Shown: positions 46,680 to 59,037 of the stretch, one piece after another
Layout of the letters: every line of letters begins with the position of its first letter
Numbering within the stretch: position 1 is the first letter of the stretch
Assembly: GCF_033118175.1 (NCBI RefSeq)
Contig: NC_083711.1
Location: 49,114,001-49,178,000 of the forward strand
Length of the DNA: 64,000 nt
Origin: Dama dama
Lineage: Eukaryota; Chordata; Mammalia; Artiodactyla; Cervidae
Direction: 5' to 3'
Notes under the pieces: generated by a model
The model's database searches: none
What the model saw: the letters and a program-made list of their open reading frames with translations, nothing else
What the model was told of the DNA's origin: nothing
Position numbers and translations under genes: made by a program

Positions 46680-46899
46680 CTGATTCCACATCAAGGGAGT
46701 ATTTGTCAATAGCCAAGTTCATGGTTTGGTAGGCAGTAGTGCAAAAGTCCTCCAAAATCACGTAGACAGCATTGGTGACGTTAGGAAGGACAGACCTGGT
46801 GAACTTCATTCGGCTGTTCACCACAATACTGCCATTTCTGAAGTTCAGGATTTCTAAATTTTGGAATCCAGTGAGATTTGATTGGAGATAGGGAACCAG
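46680..46899 (-). CDS. IMPG2: IMPG2 exon: SEA domain 2 with autoproteolysis motif
   Basis: This 220-base exon encodes 73 codons plus one base: [20 protein letters not shown], then [13 protein letters not shown], ending SLDVES plus G. The GSIVV sequence (glycine codon at 46831-46833, serine codon at 46828-46830) fits the G-S-[VI]-V-V motif at which SEA domains cut themselves while folding. NLT and NGS are N-glycosylation sequons, the latter at the cleavage site. The acceptor is ATGTATTGTAG and the donor is TCAG followed by GTAATGAT. Entry is phase 0 and exit phase 1. The domain sits just outside the membrane and probably yields two non-covalently held chains. Confidence 0.96.
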
Positions 46900-47485
46900 C
46901 TACAATACATGTAAAGTGGTCAGTTTACTGACAAAGTTTTACATTTTGTTCAATACACCAAAAACAAAGAAAAACAAACCTCTCCACTTTTCCAAACTGT
47001 ATTCTGTTTACATTATTTAAATTGTTCATCAACAAAAGTACGAATTGTGAATTATTTGAGTCATGAGGTTATCAGTTATTTAGGAAACCCATGCAACCCA
47101 CAGTTTTAGCCACCAGAGAGTTTATTCTGTTTCACTAAAGGATCGTGACAGTGAAAGCGTTATAGGTACCTACAAAGCACCGATCTCACAATAAAACGTG
47201 AAAATAAAGCTTAAACTTGTTTCAATCCTAGAAATTATGGAATAAAAAATCCAGTATCTAAGTTGTCATATCACCATTATGCATTATGCATATCATACAT
47301 TTTTTTGTATCCACCTGTCTCTGTTTTCCTACCAACCCTAGGGCATTACACTATTTGGAGATGATAGGAAATGAAAGTCCACAGCAGACCACACTTTTCT
47401 TGGTTCAGATCTTATGTTGTGGGGAGAGAGGGGTGGTTCATACATGATTATTCACTAATGCCCGTATTTCACGTCTCATGCTTAC
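46900..47485 (-). other. IMPG2 intron inside SEA domain 2
   Basis: This 586-base phase 0 intron splits SEA domain 2 after the RFLEL helix. It is AT-rich unique sequence with no repeat or coding signal that I recognise. Confidence 0.85.
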
Positions 47486-48780
47486 CAGTTCTAAGAATCT
47501 TTGCTCCAGGGCTTTATACTCCAAAGAGTTTTTATTAAACAGATCTTCTGAAAACATCATGTTAGTCACTCTGAGGCTGAAGAAAACCACCACAGCTCCT
47601 ACAGCTTGGGTATGACTCAAGTCATCACTTCTTGTGGGTTGAGCCACAACAGCCATCTCTGTGGAGTGAATATTTGTAGACATTTCCACATAATTACCAA
47701 CCATGCCACTTTCCTCAGGGATTGGCTCAGGCTGATAGTAATCTGTGCCTATCTGGTCCAACTCTAATGAAATATCCTGTACACCCATAATGACTTCATC
47801 TTCCAGCAGGGTGGAGCTTATGGCTGAAGACAATTTGGTAGACTGTGTCATAGAAGCTGTCAACCAGAGCTTGTCAGTACTCGGTGGTGTACTTGCCAAT
47901 GTGTCTCTGGACAGTTTCCCTAAGGGAGAAGTTCTTGTCCAAATGACATCTGACTCTGGCACTGTGGTCCTCAAAGGCTGCGTATCTGACTTCACTATTG
48001 AAATCTTGCTGTCAAACCATTCACGGTTAAATGACTCTGTAGTCTGCTCCATATCCTCCTTTAGAAAGGGTTCTACTTGATCTGCTTTATCAGTAGAAGC
48101 AGAGACTGCCACAAATGTCAGCAGAGGAGGTGGTTTGGTAACTGAGTAATAATCAGTGTCAGGTATTTCTGATGTGTGCTTGGGTAGAATTGGAGATGCA
48201 GACTGAGTTGTGGTCTCTGCAAAGAGGGACACAGTAGGTCTACCGAGGGGCTCATCTTCTGCAAAGTTTGTGGACCCATCAAAAGGCCCATATTCTGAAT
48301 GCTCAGTGGGTTGATCTGCAGAATCTATTTTGTCACCTGTAACTAGTTTCACATCTATACCCTCAGTTAGCGAAAGTGAATCCTCTGCTTCAAGCCACGA
48401 CTTGGACAATGGTTCAGTGCTCTTCTCTAATGAAGCCTCACTCCACGGCCAAGTAATCAGGTCTACCTTTTGCCCAGACCCTGAACCCAAACCACTTTCA
48501 AACATGAACTCTTTTTCCATAGTTGTGTCTGGCATCCAAGTGCTCACTTCCAATTGGTCTTTGACTTTGGAGGCCAAGGAGTCCATGCCAAACGGTGTAG
48601 TTACTTCTTTAGCAAGAAGATCAAATGTGACAGAGGAGACTGGATATGGTGAGGATAGCAAAGATACCCCAGAGTCTTCCATGGATCGTGGTGTTTCTTT
48701 TGGCACAGGATAAGTAAATGGACTTGAAGGCAATGGATTAACAGAAAGAAAATCTTCTGACCCTTCAACTTTCGTTAATC
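47486..48780 (-). CDS. IMPG2: IMPG2 large exon: mucin-like, chondroitin sulphate region and start of SEA domain 2
   Basis: This 1,295-base exon (two bases plus 431 codons) is the largest in the gene. The true frame begins at the acceptor at 48780 ([11 protein letters not shown]), upstream of the first in-frame TTG at 48733. Most of it is Ser/Thr/Pro/Glu-rich mucin-like sequence. A Ser-Gly cluster, [17 protein letters not shown], lies near 48474-48500 and is the expected site for chondroitin sulphate chains. The last roughly 60 residues ([20 protein letters not shown], then [13 protein letters not shown]) are the first strand and helix of SEA domain 2. The acceptor is CTATTTTTAG and the donor is CTG followed by GTAAGCAT at 47486. 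Entry takes two bases and exit is phase 0. It corresponds to human exon 13, a common site of truncating retinal disease alleles. No break is seen. Confidence 0.96.
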
Positions 48781-49759
48781 CTAAAAATAGAGTTTTCCAT
48801 TAATGAATTTACAAAGATGCCAAAATATATTCCCAGTCCTAATAAAACCAGCTACCTGTTTTTTCCCATTAGATCATGACAGACAGTTGTTGACTTTTAC
48901 TTTGCCAAATCCAGCAAACAACAAGAAGGGATGATTATGTTTTTGTGATGTGGTACAATCACTCATGATTATAACCCCCTTCCCTGAGGATAACAAGACA
49001 TCAGGTACTAAAAATTACTCATCTTCAAACACTTTGGGTTTTTTTCTTTTAACCCCGTGAAAACAGAGAACTGCTGGTAGCCATACTGACAACAAAGACT
49101 GACTCTAGTAAAATCTTAGGAAGAAAATTCCCTAGGAAATTGAATCCCCATTTCCTGGTTATGTTTCTTATCCACCATTCTTCAGGTTCACCCAATGTTC
49201 AAAAACCTGGGCTCATTATTTTTATCTTTATTCATCTTCCTCTTTCACCTATACTCTATCCCTGAGTCTCACTGATTTGTCCTCTCCTGCCACAACATCT
49301 AAATTATCTACTTGACTTTCATTTCTTAATCTCTGCTACAGCTTCCCTAGTTCAGACTTCCCCCTTCTCAAGCCTAATGCAAGCTAAAAATCTCTCCTGG
49401 CCCCAGATTAATCCTATTAAAAGATACTGGCATAATCTTTGAGGCTGTTTGTTTACTACTAAAATATTCAAGCAAGTAGTTCTTAAATAGTAATATAATT
49501 TAATTATATATCCTTTAACAGGACCTTCAAAATATCTATTAGGTGATCTCACCCAAGATATTCATTTCTTATTATTTATCTATTTGGACTCTCCATTCCA
49601 ACCCATTAAAGCCAACTGCTCCCTTTCTCACACAACTTTCCCAAGACATTTCCTCTCAGTGAATGTGGCCATGCTTTTCTCTAACCCTAGTCTCTTGCTC
49701 TCTTCAAAATCTCTGTCATCCGACACAATTAATTATGAAAAGTGAATAAACTTCCTTAC
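48781..49759 (-). other. IMPG2 intron between the two mucin-region exons
   Basis: This 979-base intron has good borders on both sides (GTAAGGAAG start, TTTTTAG end). Around 49195-49470 the sequence is pyrimidine-rich and resembles an old L2-type fragment, but too weakly to call. No exon is seen inside. Confidence 0.85.
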
Positions 49760-50063
49760 CATCTTCTAATGCGTGAGACCCAGAAGTCCTTTCTTCAGAA
49801 GCCACAGGCAGGTCAGTCTGAAGCACTGCTGGGGTGACAGAATGAAGAGTCAAGCCGCTAACGTCTAAAACCTCTGGGGAAGGACTGAGGCTCACCTTCG
49901 AGGGAAAGGCTAATTTGGATGTAGACACTAAATCACCCAAAGGGCTTTCTGACCAGAGTTCCCTGCCAGTGGCTGAAGGAAGGCCAGGGCTGAAACCAAG
50001 TGGTGAACTGCTGCTCATGGTGGATTCATCTGCTGAGGGCCATTCAGCTTGAGGGGTATTATC
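49760..50063 (-). CDS. IMPG2: IMPG2 exon: mucin-like region, first part
   Basis: This 304-base exon has 101 codons and one extra base. It starts [20 protein letters not shown] and ends SHALEDG across the junction. The acceptor follows a long pyrimidine run (TTTTTTCCCCTCCAG) and the donor is GATG followed by GTAAGGAAG. Entry is phase 0 and exit phase 1. Composition is dominated by Ser, Thr, Pro and Leu with no cysteine, as expected for an extended O-glycosylated extracellular stalk. It matches the IMPG2 central region (motifs [16 protein letters not shown] and [11 protein letters not shown]). Both flanking introns show ordinary repeat-rich non-coding sequence, and the frame is open throughout. 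Confidence 0.93.
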
Positions 50064-50686
50064 CTGGAGGGGAAAAAAGAGGCTAAATGATATCATAGAT
50101 AAAAGAAACACATACAAGTAACTTCAAATAATCATCCATCCGTCTACATTCCCAGATTTTACAGGGACAAAAGGCAATGTAATATTGGGGAAGGGGTGGG
50201 GTATGGGCTCTAGAAGCAAACAGATCTATAATTAAATCCCAATTCAATCACTTACTAGTTGGAAAATCTAGAGAAAAATCATGTATCACTTGAACCTCAC
50301 CTGAAAAGTGGGAAGAGATGACATATCATCTTTAAAAGATCCCAAACAAAGTGAGTTTGTGGGATAAAGCATTTCTCTTGCTTTAGATGGTTCCTTTCCC
50401 TCTGTCTTATTACTGTGCTTTAAATACACAGACGTTACTAATATCTTTACTTTGTTGTCAAAAGCCTAAGCATGTTGCTCACAGCAGGAAGAACAATCGG
50501 TAATTTTATTCACCATTCTGAAAGGTATTAAACATTAATTATAGGTCTTTCATTTTTATAAGAAGTGCCACCAAGTGAAATGTGGTCTCTTACCCTAAAT
50601 AAGTAGCCATATCTGCAAATTATAGCAATATCTGTGAATTATAGTATCACCTTTACTAACATAGTACTAATCCTATCTTAAAATTT

Positions 50687-50888
50687 AGCTGGTGGCTCAG
50701 GCAGTAAAGTATCCGCATGCAATACAGGAGACCTGGGTTTGATTCCTGGGTTGGGAAGATCGCCTGGAGATGGGAATGGCAATCCACTCCACTATTCTTG
50801 CTTGGAGAATCCCATGGACAGAGGAGCCCGGCGGACTACAACCCATGGGGTTGTAAAGAGTCAGACACGACTGAGCAACTAAGCACAT
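50687..50888 (+). mobile_element. Bov-tA SINE, antisense to IMPG2
   Basis: The head is AGCTGGTGGCTCAGGCAGTA with GGGTTTGATTCCTGGGTTGG; the body includes GGAGATGGGAATGGCAATCC; the end is GAGTCAGACACGACTGAGCA. Confidence 0.9.
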
Positions 50889-52770
50889 ACTCAGGAATAG
50901 AAAAGTGGACAGAAACACAATCCTTGAACATATTAATTATTTAATCCTGTGAATACCAGTTTATGTAAAAAAGTTTAATGACGATGTTAATAGGTAAAAT
51001 GGCCATGACACTGGATAAGAGTTTATATATTCCAATATATGCTGAATAACAAAACCCAAGAAGTGTCATATGCATAGAAGGAATGCATAAAATATTTCCT
51101 AGGTGAAAAATGAAAAAGAAAAATAGGAAAGATCAATCATTTTCTACTCTAAATAGCATTAAAATCTCATGCAGATTTCTTAAAGACACCAATACCCATT
51201 GCACACACCACAGCGATCCTAACTTAACTGGTCTAAGGGTGGGACCAAGACATGGTATTACACTCTTAAAGGTTCCTCAGTAAAGGAGGGAGCCTCATCA
51301 CATGCCCACTGTATTATTCCAGCCTGGGTTTCTAAGATACTTCTTTAGTTGTTGAATCATTATATTTTCTCATTAACTGGAAACTTTAAGAAAATTTCCA
51401 CAAGCATAAACCTGCCTGAAAACTAGAATTCATGGAATAGCTATGAACAAAATGAAGTCCGTGAAAACTAAGAATAAGAAACTCTGAATAGAATCCCTTC
51501 CCCCTTCCTCCAGGAGATTCTTGCCAGGGGTGGTGAACTTTCACTGGCACATGCGCTCAAGCCTAACATGCTTTTTAAACAAAAGCACACAATTTTAAGG
51601 TGGCTAACTATAGTTTAGTCTATGGCCATGAACTAACTCAACCTACTAAGCTATGCAGGGACTCAACTCAGTTACATCACCTAATTTGTCTTTATACTTT
51701 GCTTATACACTTTCCCTTGTCTCTCCATCAAGGGTCCACACGATGAAGCATTAGATAGCACACTCCCCCAATCACAAAGGAGGAAACAGGAGGCAAGAAA
51801 TTACTGAGCATGTCCAAATCCATCCCTTCTTCTAGTGACAAATGCACAGTAGATCATTGGGAATACATAGAAATACTCTCAGTTTCATCCACTATTTCTG
51901 AACTAAAAGCACTAAGTCAAGTAACTAATTTTCTTTTGTGGAACTCTGACACCAACACTTCCTTCCCTGTTCAGACTCTTTTAATCAGGTCCTAGTTTAA
52001 ATGGGCCATCCTGTTGATTATTTTTATCTGTCACAACTCTAGCTCCTTCTCTTCGCTGATAACTTCATCACCCCCGCTCCCTTACGAGCTGTCTTCTGTT
52101 TGAGTTTGCATGTTTAGAAGCAGAAGATCAAAAAACCGGGAGAGTGAGAGGTTAGGGTGTTTCTTTCCTCTAAGTCTCCACACCGTGTGTCGTGCAGTAG
52201 CTACGTCCCCCTACAACTGAAGCTTCCACTCTTACTGGGCTCTGGAAACTGCATTTCTAAAACTCAGTGGACGGGAATGGCTTCTCACTGCTGTTGGTCT
52301 CGGCACACTTCGAGGTTTCCTTTTTCATTCTCTCAACCTCACACTACTACCCAGGGGGTTCTGCTACTACGGAAACCCTAACTGAGCCATGTTCTGTAGT
52401 GCAATGTATTTTAAATATCCATAAAAGTTTGCATCATTTTTGTCAAAAGGTGATTACAAGATTTGTGATGAAATACAAATGGCCAGAAAAGGAGGAAGAG
52501 AATGGATTAAAACAACAACATGAACAAAAAAATGGTATCATTCTGGCAAAATTTAATTAGAAATAAAGAATCTAGACAGTAAAGAGGGAAGTGATGGAAA
52601 GGGGATGGTGCAATATTAGTATATATTTTTGGCAATGTGACTTGGTCAAAAATAGAAATTAGATAAAGACACATCTGAGCATTAGACTGGAGTCTAGTGA
52701 TCTAGGTCTGATGAACTGAATATATAGAGAAAAGCAAAATATATATCAAAGGAAGAGGAAAACCATCCTC

Positions 52771-52816
52771 AAAATACCAGATGTTAAAAAAAAAAAAAAA
52801 AAAAAATACCAGATGT
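52771..52816 (+). mobile_element. poly(A)-only insertion flanked by target-site duplication
   Basis: AAAATACCAGATGT occurs at 52771-52784 and again at 52803-52816. Between the copies is one T and a run of A. This is what target-primed reverse transcription leaves when only the tail of an RNA is copied. Confidence 0.8.
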
Positions 52817-53189
52817 AACTGCTGCAAATGACATATTAAAAAAAAAAAAGAATCATTTCAGGATAAGAAATTACCTCTTGGGAATTCTCTCATCAGAAGT
52901 GAACCTGAGGATATCAAAACTTGATTCATGAGTAAGGCCAAAAAGATGATTTAAATCAGGGAAAATATTTCTGGCATTCTTCTAGTAAATTTTAATATTT
53001 TAGAGTATGTCATCATCAAGAATAAATTTAACCTTCATAACTTCATAACTCTATATAGTGAAAGTAGCTTGTGATCACTGACATACATACATGGTGCTCC
53101 TATATAACCTGGCACCAAACAGATACATAAAGTTGCCTTATATTTCTGACTAGAGAGTCTAAAAGTTTCTGGGCCCTCAAAAATGAGCC

Positions 53190-55160
53190 AGAGTGATGTT
53201 AGCAAGATGAATGAGTAAGACATCCCCAACCCACACTCCCCTCTCAACAACAGCAATTTGCACCCTTTGTGGACAAAAGTGCCTTTGTGGGAGCTGCGGG
53301 ATTCAGTCCTGTATACCAAGGGACCCAGAAGGAGTCTGACCCACCCGGCACATTGGGTTATAAGCATACAGACTTCGGTCCTGGCTGTGGACCTGAGGTG
53401 GCCCATGAACTGGCTCCAGCCCCTCTTGGACACAATCTGGGAGCCACTGGAGAACAATAACTTGGAACATCAACCTTTGTGGAGGTCTAAGAGTCCAACA
53501 GAGTAGCTCCAAAAACACCACTAAATCCAAGTTCAGACACACTGCTGAGGGTAAGCGAGACAGTTTCACTCTACCCACCTCATCCTTCCCACATGGCAAC
53601 GCAGCCCAGGGCCAAGAGAGCATCTCTCTGCACAAGATTTCTGCACAGAGGAAAGTGAGAGCGTGTGAGTTAGTCTCTGGCCGCCCCAGCTGTGCAGGTC
53701 CTGGTATTTCTCTCTCACTCTGTCCTGAATACTGAGTTGTAAGATGCACAACCAGGGGCTGGGAAGTGGCTGAAAGAAGGGCAGCCAGGACTCTGAACGT
53801 ATTAAAGGGATACAGACCCTACTAACTGCGTGACGGACTCCACCATGAGTTGCCAAAACGCTTTGCCCATTGATCCCCCTTCCACAGCCCACAGGCATCT
53901 CCAGGACTGTGTGCGCCTCACCCCCACACAGCTGCTCCACCCCAGGGCTGGTTCCTTGGACGCCCTCCCCACGGCAGAGAAAGCGAGCTCTGGCAGACAG
54001 CTAGAGAACGGAAAGCCAGCCTGCATCTACAGGCCAGAGAGAGATGACAAACTTTAGCGTCTGTACGTCCCTCGAGAAAGCCAAAGGAGTGCAGCCATCA
54101 CTCAGCCCAGTACATTGCAGGGTCAAGAGGGCACACAAGCCTAAGAATCTGCCGCAAGAGGGGGCAAGAAGCACCGAGAAGGTATATCCATAGGAGGTCT
54201 GAGAAAAACAGAAAGAAATACTCACATAGTTACATGAAAAGATATTCAAAATCACCTTTGACAGGGAAATGCAAATCAAAACCACACAAAGCATCATCTC
54301 ACACCTGTTGGAATGGCTATTTTCAAAAAATATAAAAGTGCTGCCAAAGGTATGTGGAAAAGGGACCCATGTGCACTGTTAGTGAGAATGTAAATAGGTA
54401 CATTGTGGAAAACAGTATACAGTTTCTTCAAAAAAATTAAAAACAGAACCACCATGTGATCCAGCAATCCCACTTCTGGATATGGCTGAAGGAAACTAAA
54501 TCAGTCTGTCAAAGAGTTATCTGCACTCTCAGGCTCACTGCAGCATTATGCAGAATAGTAACATATGGAAACAACCTGTGTTCATCAGTGGATATATGGA
54601 TAAAGATATGCTACATATATACAATGGAATATTATCTAGCCATGAAGGAGAAAGAAGTCCTGCCATTTGTGACAACATGAATGGACTTGGAGGGCATTAG
54701 GCTAACATTCTAACATTCTAACATTAGGCTAAGTGAGATCAATCAGAAGAAAAGCTCAAATACTGTATGATACCACTTACACGTAGAATCTGAGAAAGTC
54801 AAACTCAAAAATGGTTGTAGAATGGTGTTTTCCAGGGGCTGGGGGTGAGGAGATGGAGAGATATCAGTCAAAGAGCACAAACTTGCAGCTACAAGCCGAA
54901 TAAGTTCTGGGTATCTAATGTACAACATGGTGGCTATAGTTAACAGTACTGTTATAAACTTGAAATTTGTCTAAAGAGTGACTCTTAAATGTTCTTACCA
55001 CCAAAAAAAAAAAAAAAAAAGTATGTGAAGTGATGGAGCTGTTAACTAACTCTACTGTGATAAGTACTTCACAATATATATCAAATCATCATACTGTACA
55101 CCTTAAATTTATACAATGTTCTATGTCAATTATATCTCAAGAAAGGGGAAATAAAAAGAA
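53190..55160 (+). mobile_element. rearranged L1: 5'-like segment joined to ORF2 end and 3' UTR
   Basis: About 53190-54185 is GC-richer and looks like an L1 5' UTR (GCAGCCCAGGGCCAAGAGAG, GCACAAGATTTCTGCACAGA). From about 54235 the sequence is the end of L1 ORF2 (GGGAAATGCAAATCAAAACC, AATGGAATATTATCTAGCCA) followed by the 3' UTR (TGTACACCTTAAATTTATAC, TCAATTATATCTCAAGAAAG). Several kilobases of ORF1 and ORF2 are missing between. An A run occurs near 55002. The 5' UTR assignment is by eye. Confidence 0.65.
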
Positions 55161-57334
55161 CTGCCTAGATGGAGACAGCAATTCTAGAGTTCAATTCCAG
55201 ATAAATGAAAAGAAAACAAATTGAAGTCTAGAATGTAGAAGTAAAACAAATAGAAGCTTCTGTTTTGCCAAAGGTTCAGTGCTTTATAGGGCCATCCTTT
55301 GCTTTACAAAAATCTTATGTTAGGAAGCGGGGTAGAGCATGCACGTATATGTGAACATAATAAAAGTACCAAATTTTATAACTAGAAAGACTCTTAAGAA
55401 TCATTTAGTCAAAACTGGCCTATTAAAAATAAGGAACTGAGGTTCACAGATGGGAAATGACCACAGTCACAAAAAAAATAGAGAAAAAAAATCTGAACTA
55501 GATGCTGAATTACTAGAATTCTGTCCTTGGGCTTCACTCACCATATCAGACGTTTTGTTGAAGAATATCTACAAGTGTATATACCCAGAGGGCAAAAGGA
55601 TTTCCAGAGGAGAAACAAGAGCTACCAGACTTGGCAGTCAGTTCTCATCCAGGCTGGCATATGTGCACAGATCCAAGACTCAGGTGAAAAAAGAGCAGAG
55701 AAAGGAGGAAAGACCATTTTCTAACATTTAAATGTCTGCTATGGTGAATATAGAAGCTATTTGTATGTAAGGGCAAGTTTCTTCCTTTCTCATTTTTTTC
55801 TATTATCCTAAAATTATATATGTAATTCAATTTTAAGTAAGAAAGCCATTTAGTCAGTACTAAGTTCTGTCCCTCAAAAAAGTTGTTATGATCATGAGAA
55901 TCATACCATACCAGAGAATTCACTGGCTTTCCTCTTAGTTATCTAAAACCACTCCCAGAAATGTGTTAAAGCCACCTCTGCTTCCAGTTGAGTCAGGTAT
56001 ATTTATATTGTTGTAATTCTAGGTGTGCATGTTTTCAAAATTCTGGGAGAGATGACTAAGCTCCTCGACCTATACTTAAGAATTTGAGTTTTATCAGACA
56101 GAGCCTATGACCTGACGACATATTAGGAAAGGTAGTTGAATCCTCAATGAAAAAGAAATCCTCAAGCAACATACATGATTTCAATACACCTGTAAACTAA
56201 ATTCCTTTTCATTTTATATAAATTAAAACAATAAACAATTCTGTAATGAAAGTTAGGCCACAGGTAAGCAACATAAAATGTGAAGTAAAACAACTTGATT
56301 CTTGAAATAAATAAAGAAGACTATCTATTCCAAACAAGTACCCCCTAAAAAAAAAATGGCATGGCAATAAGCTTGCTCATAAATTTTGAAAGGTAAACAC
56401 ATACATGCCAGGAATAGCACTTCATTTATTTTTATATGAATAGATGTTCCCATAGCAAAAAATTCAACTCCTGAATTCTTCTTTTAGTTCAATGTAGTAT
56501 ATCAACAAGTTCAATATTATACTGGCCAGGTTCAGTTCTGCTAATGCCAACTGAAAAGCTTGCTGAGTGCTATAGGAAGCATACTGTGCAACAAGTGATT
56601 TTCCAAATCAGAAGGCCAAAAGGTGTCAAACTCAATATCCCCAAATTACTACCTCTAAAATAATTTCTAAAAATAAATCCTGGTTAAAAAAAAAACAACA
56701 AAAAAATTCACTTCTATTAGAGAGGACAGAAAGGAAGGAGGCAGAGGAAGGGGAGAAGCAATAACCAGACACTTCTAACTAATCATACTTTTCTTTCATG
56801 TCTTATTATCACCCATTAACATTCCAACGTCTCCTCACACTGAAAAACCAAGGAGTTGGCTTAAATGCACATAGAACCACAGAACAGGCAACATAAATGA
56901 ACAAATGAGTACAGTTAGTCAGTGTCTGCCATAACTAAACGGGCAGCCTCTTTCAACCAAGCTCCAGCCACTTCTTGCAATGGAAAACGTAAACAATGAT
57001 ATCGGATCTTCTGGTTTTCAAAAGAAGTTGAAAATCTGCATTTTTATGCAAAAAATCTCCTAATTTTTAAAAACTGGCTTTAAAAAAAAAAAAAATAGCC
57101 CCATAGCACACGCCTATAGCTGGATCTAGTCAGCTTACCTCCAGGTTGCAAACCCTGGCTTATATAAAATGTGTGTCTTTACATCATTCTGAGTGATCAT
57201 CACAGACCTGTGGTGACAGAAGCCCTGACCAGGAAGGGATCCGAAGGAACAGAGGCTGGAGGCATGTGTTTGCAGGGGATCACCACTCCCCGCCACCACA
57301 CCCTGAATGAACTCCGATGACAGCGTCACCTTAT

Positions 57335-57480
57335 TTGTGTACCAGCCTGTCTACCACCACCAGACTGGAAACCACCTCTTGTAGGCAAGACCACACCTTA
57401 TTCATCTGAGTCTCCCCAGCACTTGGCACATGAAAAGGACAAAACAAATATACTTGAATGAGTAAGTGGATGAATAAACA
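57335..57480 (+). mobile_element. L2-like 3' end
   Basis: CACCTCTTGTAGGCAAGACC, TCTCCCCAGCACTTGGCACA and TACTTGAATGAGTAAGTGGA are the typical L2 3' terminal order. Confidence 0.55.
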
Positions 57481-58562
57481 AACACCAAACAAATGTAATC
57501 TCCGATGTCAATCTCCCTCTAACCGTTTTTCTCCATTATGGAACTTGGTGAAAAGAGTATTTCCAGTGACTCCACATTTCAAAACTGAGTTTCTCTACAC
57601 CTGAGCAGAAGCAACGGCTGCTCATATTGATGGTTAAGCCAGTTTGAGGCAGACTTTCTAAATTTCCACTGCTGGATGGAAGCCAAGAAACAGATATTTG
57701 AAATTAATTTAACATTAGTTTCTTTTCTGCCATATGAGACAGAAAAGAAGTCTCAAGAGGGTAGAAAGAGTGGGGAATGTAGAAGGGAATGTCCATGCAA
57801 CTATGTGATAACAGAAGATCCTGGAATCGCTGTAGACAGCTTGGTCTTTAGTGGTACTGTGGTGGTTGTTCCACTGACACTGCAGGAAGCCACTTTCTTT
57901 TTGACTGGTGGCCTCTGGGTAGGTGTCACGGCAAGTGGAGGTTTGAAGGGACAGAAGTGTGCCCAGGGGAGTTGAGGGGTAGGAACAGAAAGAAAAGTTG
58001 ATTCCATGCTGTTTCTGTGCAAATGGGAATGTTTTCTGCCCAGGACAAAGGGAGGCTGATTTAGAGTCCCAGGCAATATTTGTCATTTGTCAGCCAGGCA
58101 CTATTTTTACTCTTCTTTCTCTCTTTTCCTTAGGCACACTGTTCTGCAGGCTTTGGAATCTATAAACATTTTCTTCAATACAGCCCCTGTAACAAAAATC
58201 TATACTCTGTACCTACGTACATCGAATTTATATTTCTGGGTAACTTTTAGAGAACAACTCAGTGGACACTTACAGTTTAATTATCACCAAACAAGTATGA
58301 ACCACAAATAAGCTTTCTACCATTTGCGGACTTTGCAATGCCAAAATATATGGACTTCGTTTAACCACTGCAGAAGTCATAAATTATCTGCGGTTGGGTC
58401 CATGAGTTGACAACTATGAATAATGTTCCAAGGATGATGTAAGAAAATATTTGAAATAGGAACAGCTTGGGAAATCCATGATGCCAAAGTAAGCGGGTAG
58501 GTGTACAAAAAAGAGAAGTTTTAGAGCCTGGTTCTAGGCATAAAACACAGAAACAGGCTTAC

Positions 58563-58648
58563 CAAAATAGACGGTAGGGCTTGCTGAAGACTTGAACTTT
58601 GAGTGTTCCAAACTTGGTCTTCACTCTGGGGAAGTAAAACCCCTCTCA
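58563..58648 (-). CDS. IMPG2: IMPG2 exon: short linker after SEA domain 1
   Basis: This 86-base exon supplies two bases that complete a Val codon with the last G of the previous exon (AAT G joined to TG AGA), followed by 28 codons. The peptide starts RGVLLPQSEDQVWNTQSSSL and ends PSIL. The acceptor is CTTTCTTTAG and the donor is TTTTG followed by GTAAGCC. Phase out is 0, matching the next exon. The segment links SEA domain 1 to the mucin-like region and is rich in Ser and Gln. It is recognised by similarity to the human IMPG2 segment that joins the SEA domain to the mucin-like region, and by exact phase fit on both sides. Confidence 0.92.
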
Positions 58649-59037
58649 CTAAAGAAAGAATAACATTAAAGAAATTTTTAGTTGAGACACTACTGTGTTT
58701 AAGGTTCAGAGACAATTAAAAACCAAGTTCTTCCTTTTTATAAGCTTAGATTTGGGTAGAACAAATGGAAAGATCTTGCCTAGAAAACGCTTGATACTTT
58801 ATTCAAATATTTTACTTATATTAGCACCATCTATCTAAATTATAAGATTCCAACATAAATATTCTTCCCACTGTTACATTTTGAGCACTCTTATTTTCTT
58901 TCCTTTCTCAAGCATTTTTTACTCTTTTCAAGATTCCCATGAAGTAACTGTTCTAAAATTGGTTTTTTTTATTTTAATAAGAAAGTTGAATTGAAATTCC
59001 ACTTCATTTGGGTGATGTCAAAAATGGAGAAAATCAT

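Larger units (their letters stand above)
50064..58562 (-). other. IMPG2 intron between linker exon and mucin exon
   Basis: At about 8.5 kb this is the largest intron fully inside the window. It carries a Bov-tA (50687-50888), a poly(A)-only insertion (52771-52816), a rearranged L1 (53190-55160) and an L2-like fragment (57335-57480). The stretches 50889-52770 and 55161-57334 show no gene and no repeat I can name. Open frames in 57676-58086 on both strands have no splice or homology support. Confidence 0.85.

Noticed and set aside
47438..48733. Treating the 431-codon open frame as a single-exon gene starting at 48733
   Set aside because: The frame is one internal IMPG2 exon. The reading extends upstream to an acceptor at 48780 and must splice at 47486; the last residues of the open frame ([15 protein letters not shown]) are intron read-through.
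53035..54057. Several overlapping open frames of 74 to 148 codons on both strands
   Set aside because: They lie in the GC-richer L1-like segment and overlap in many frames, which is expected from composition. None shows a known domain.
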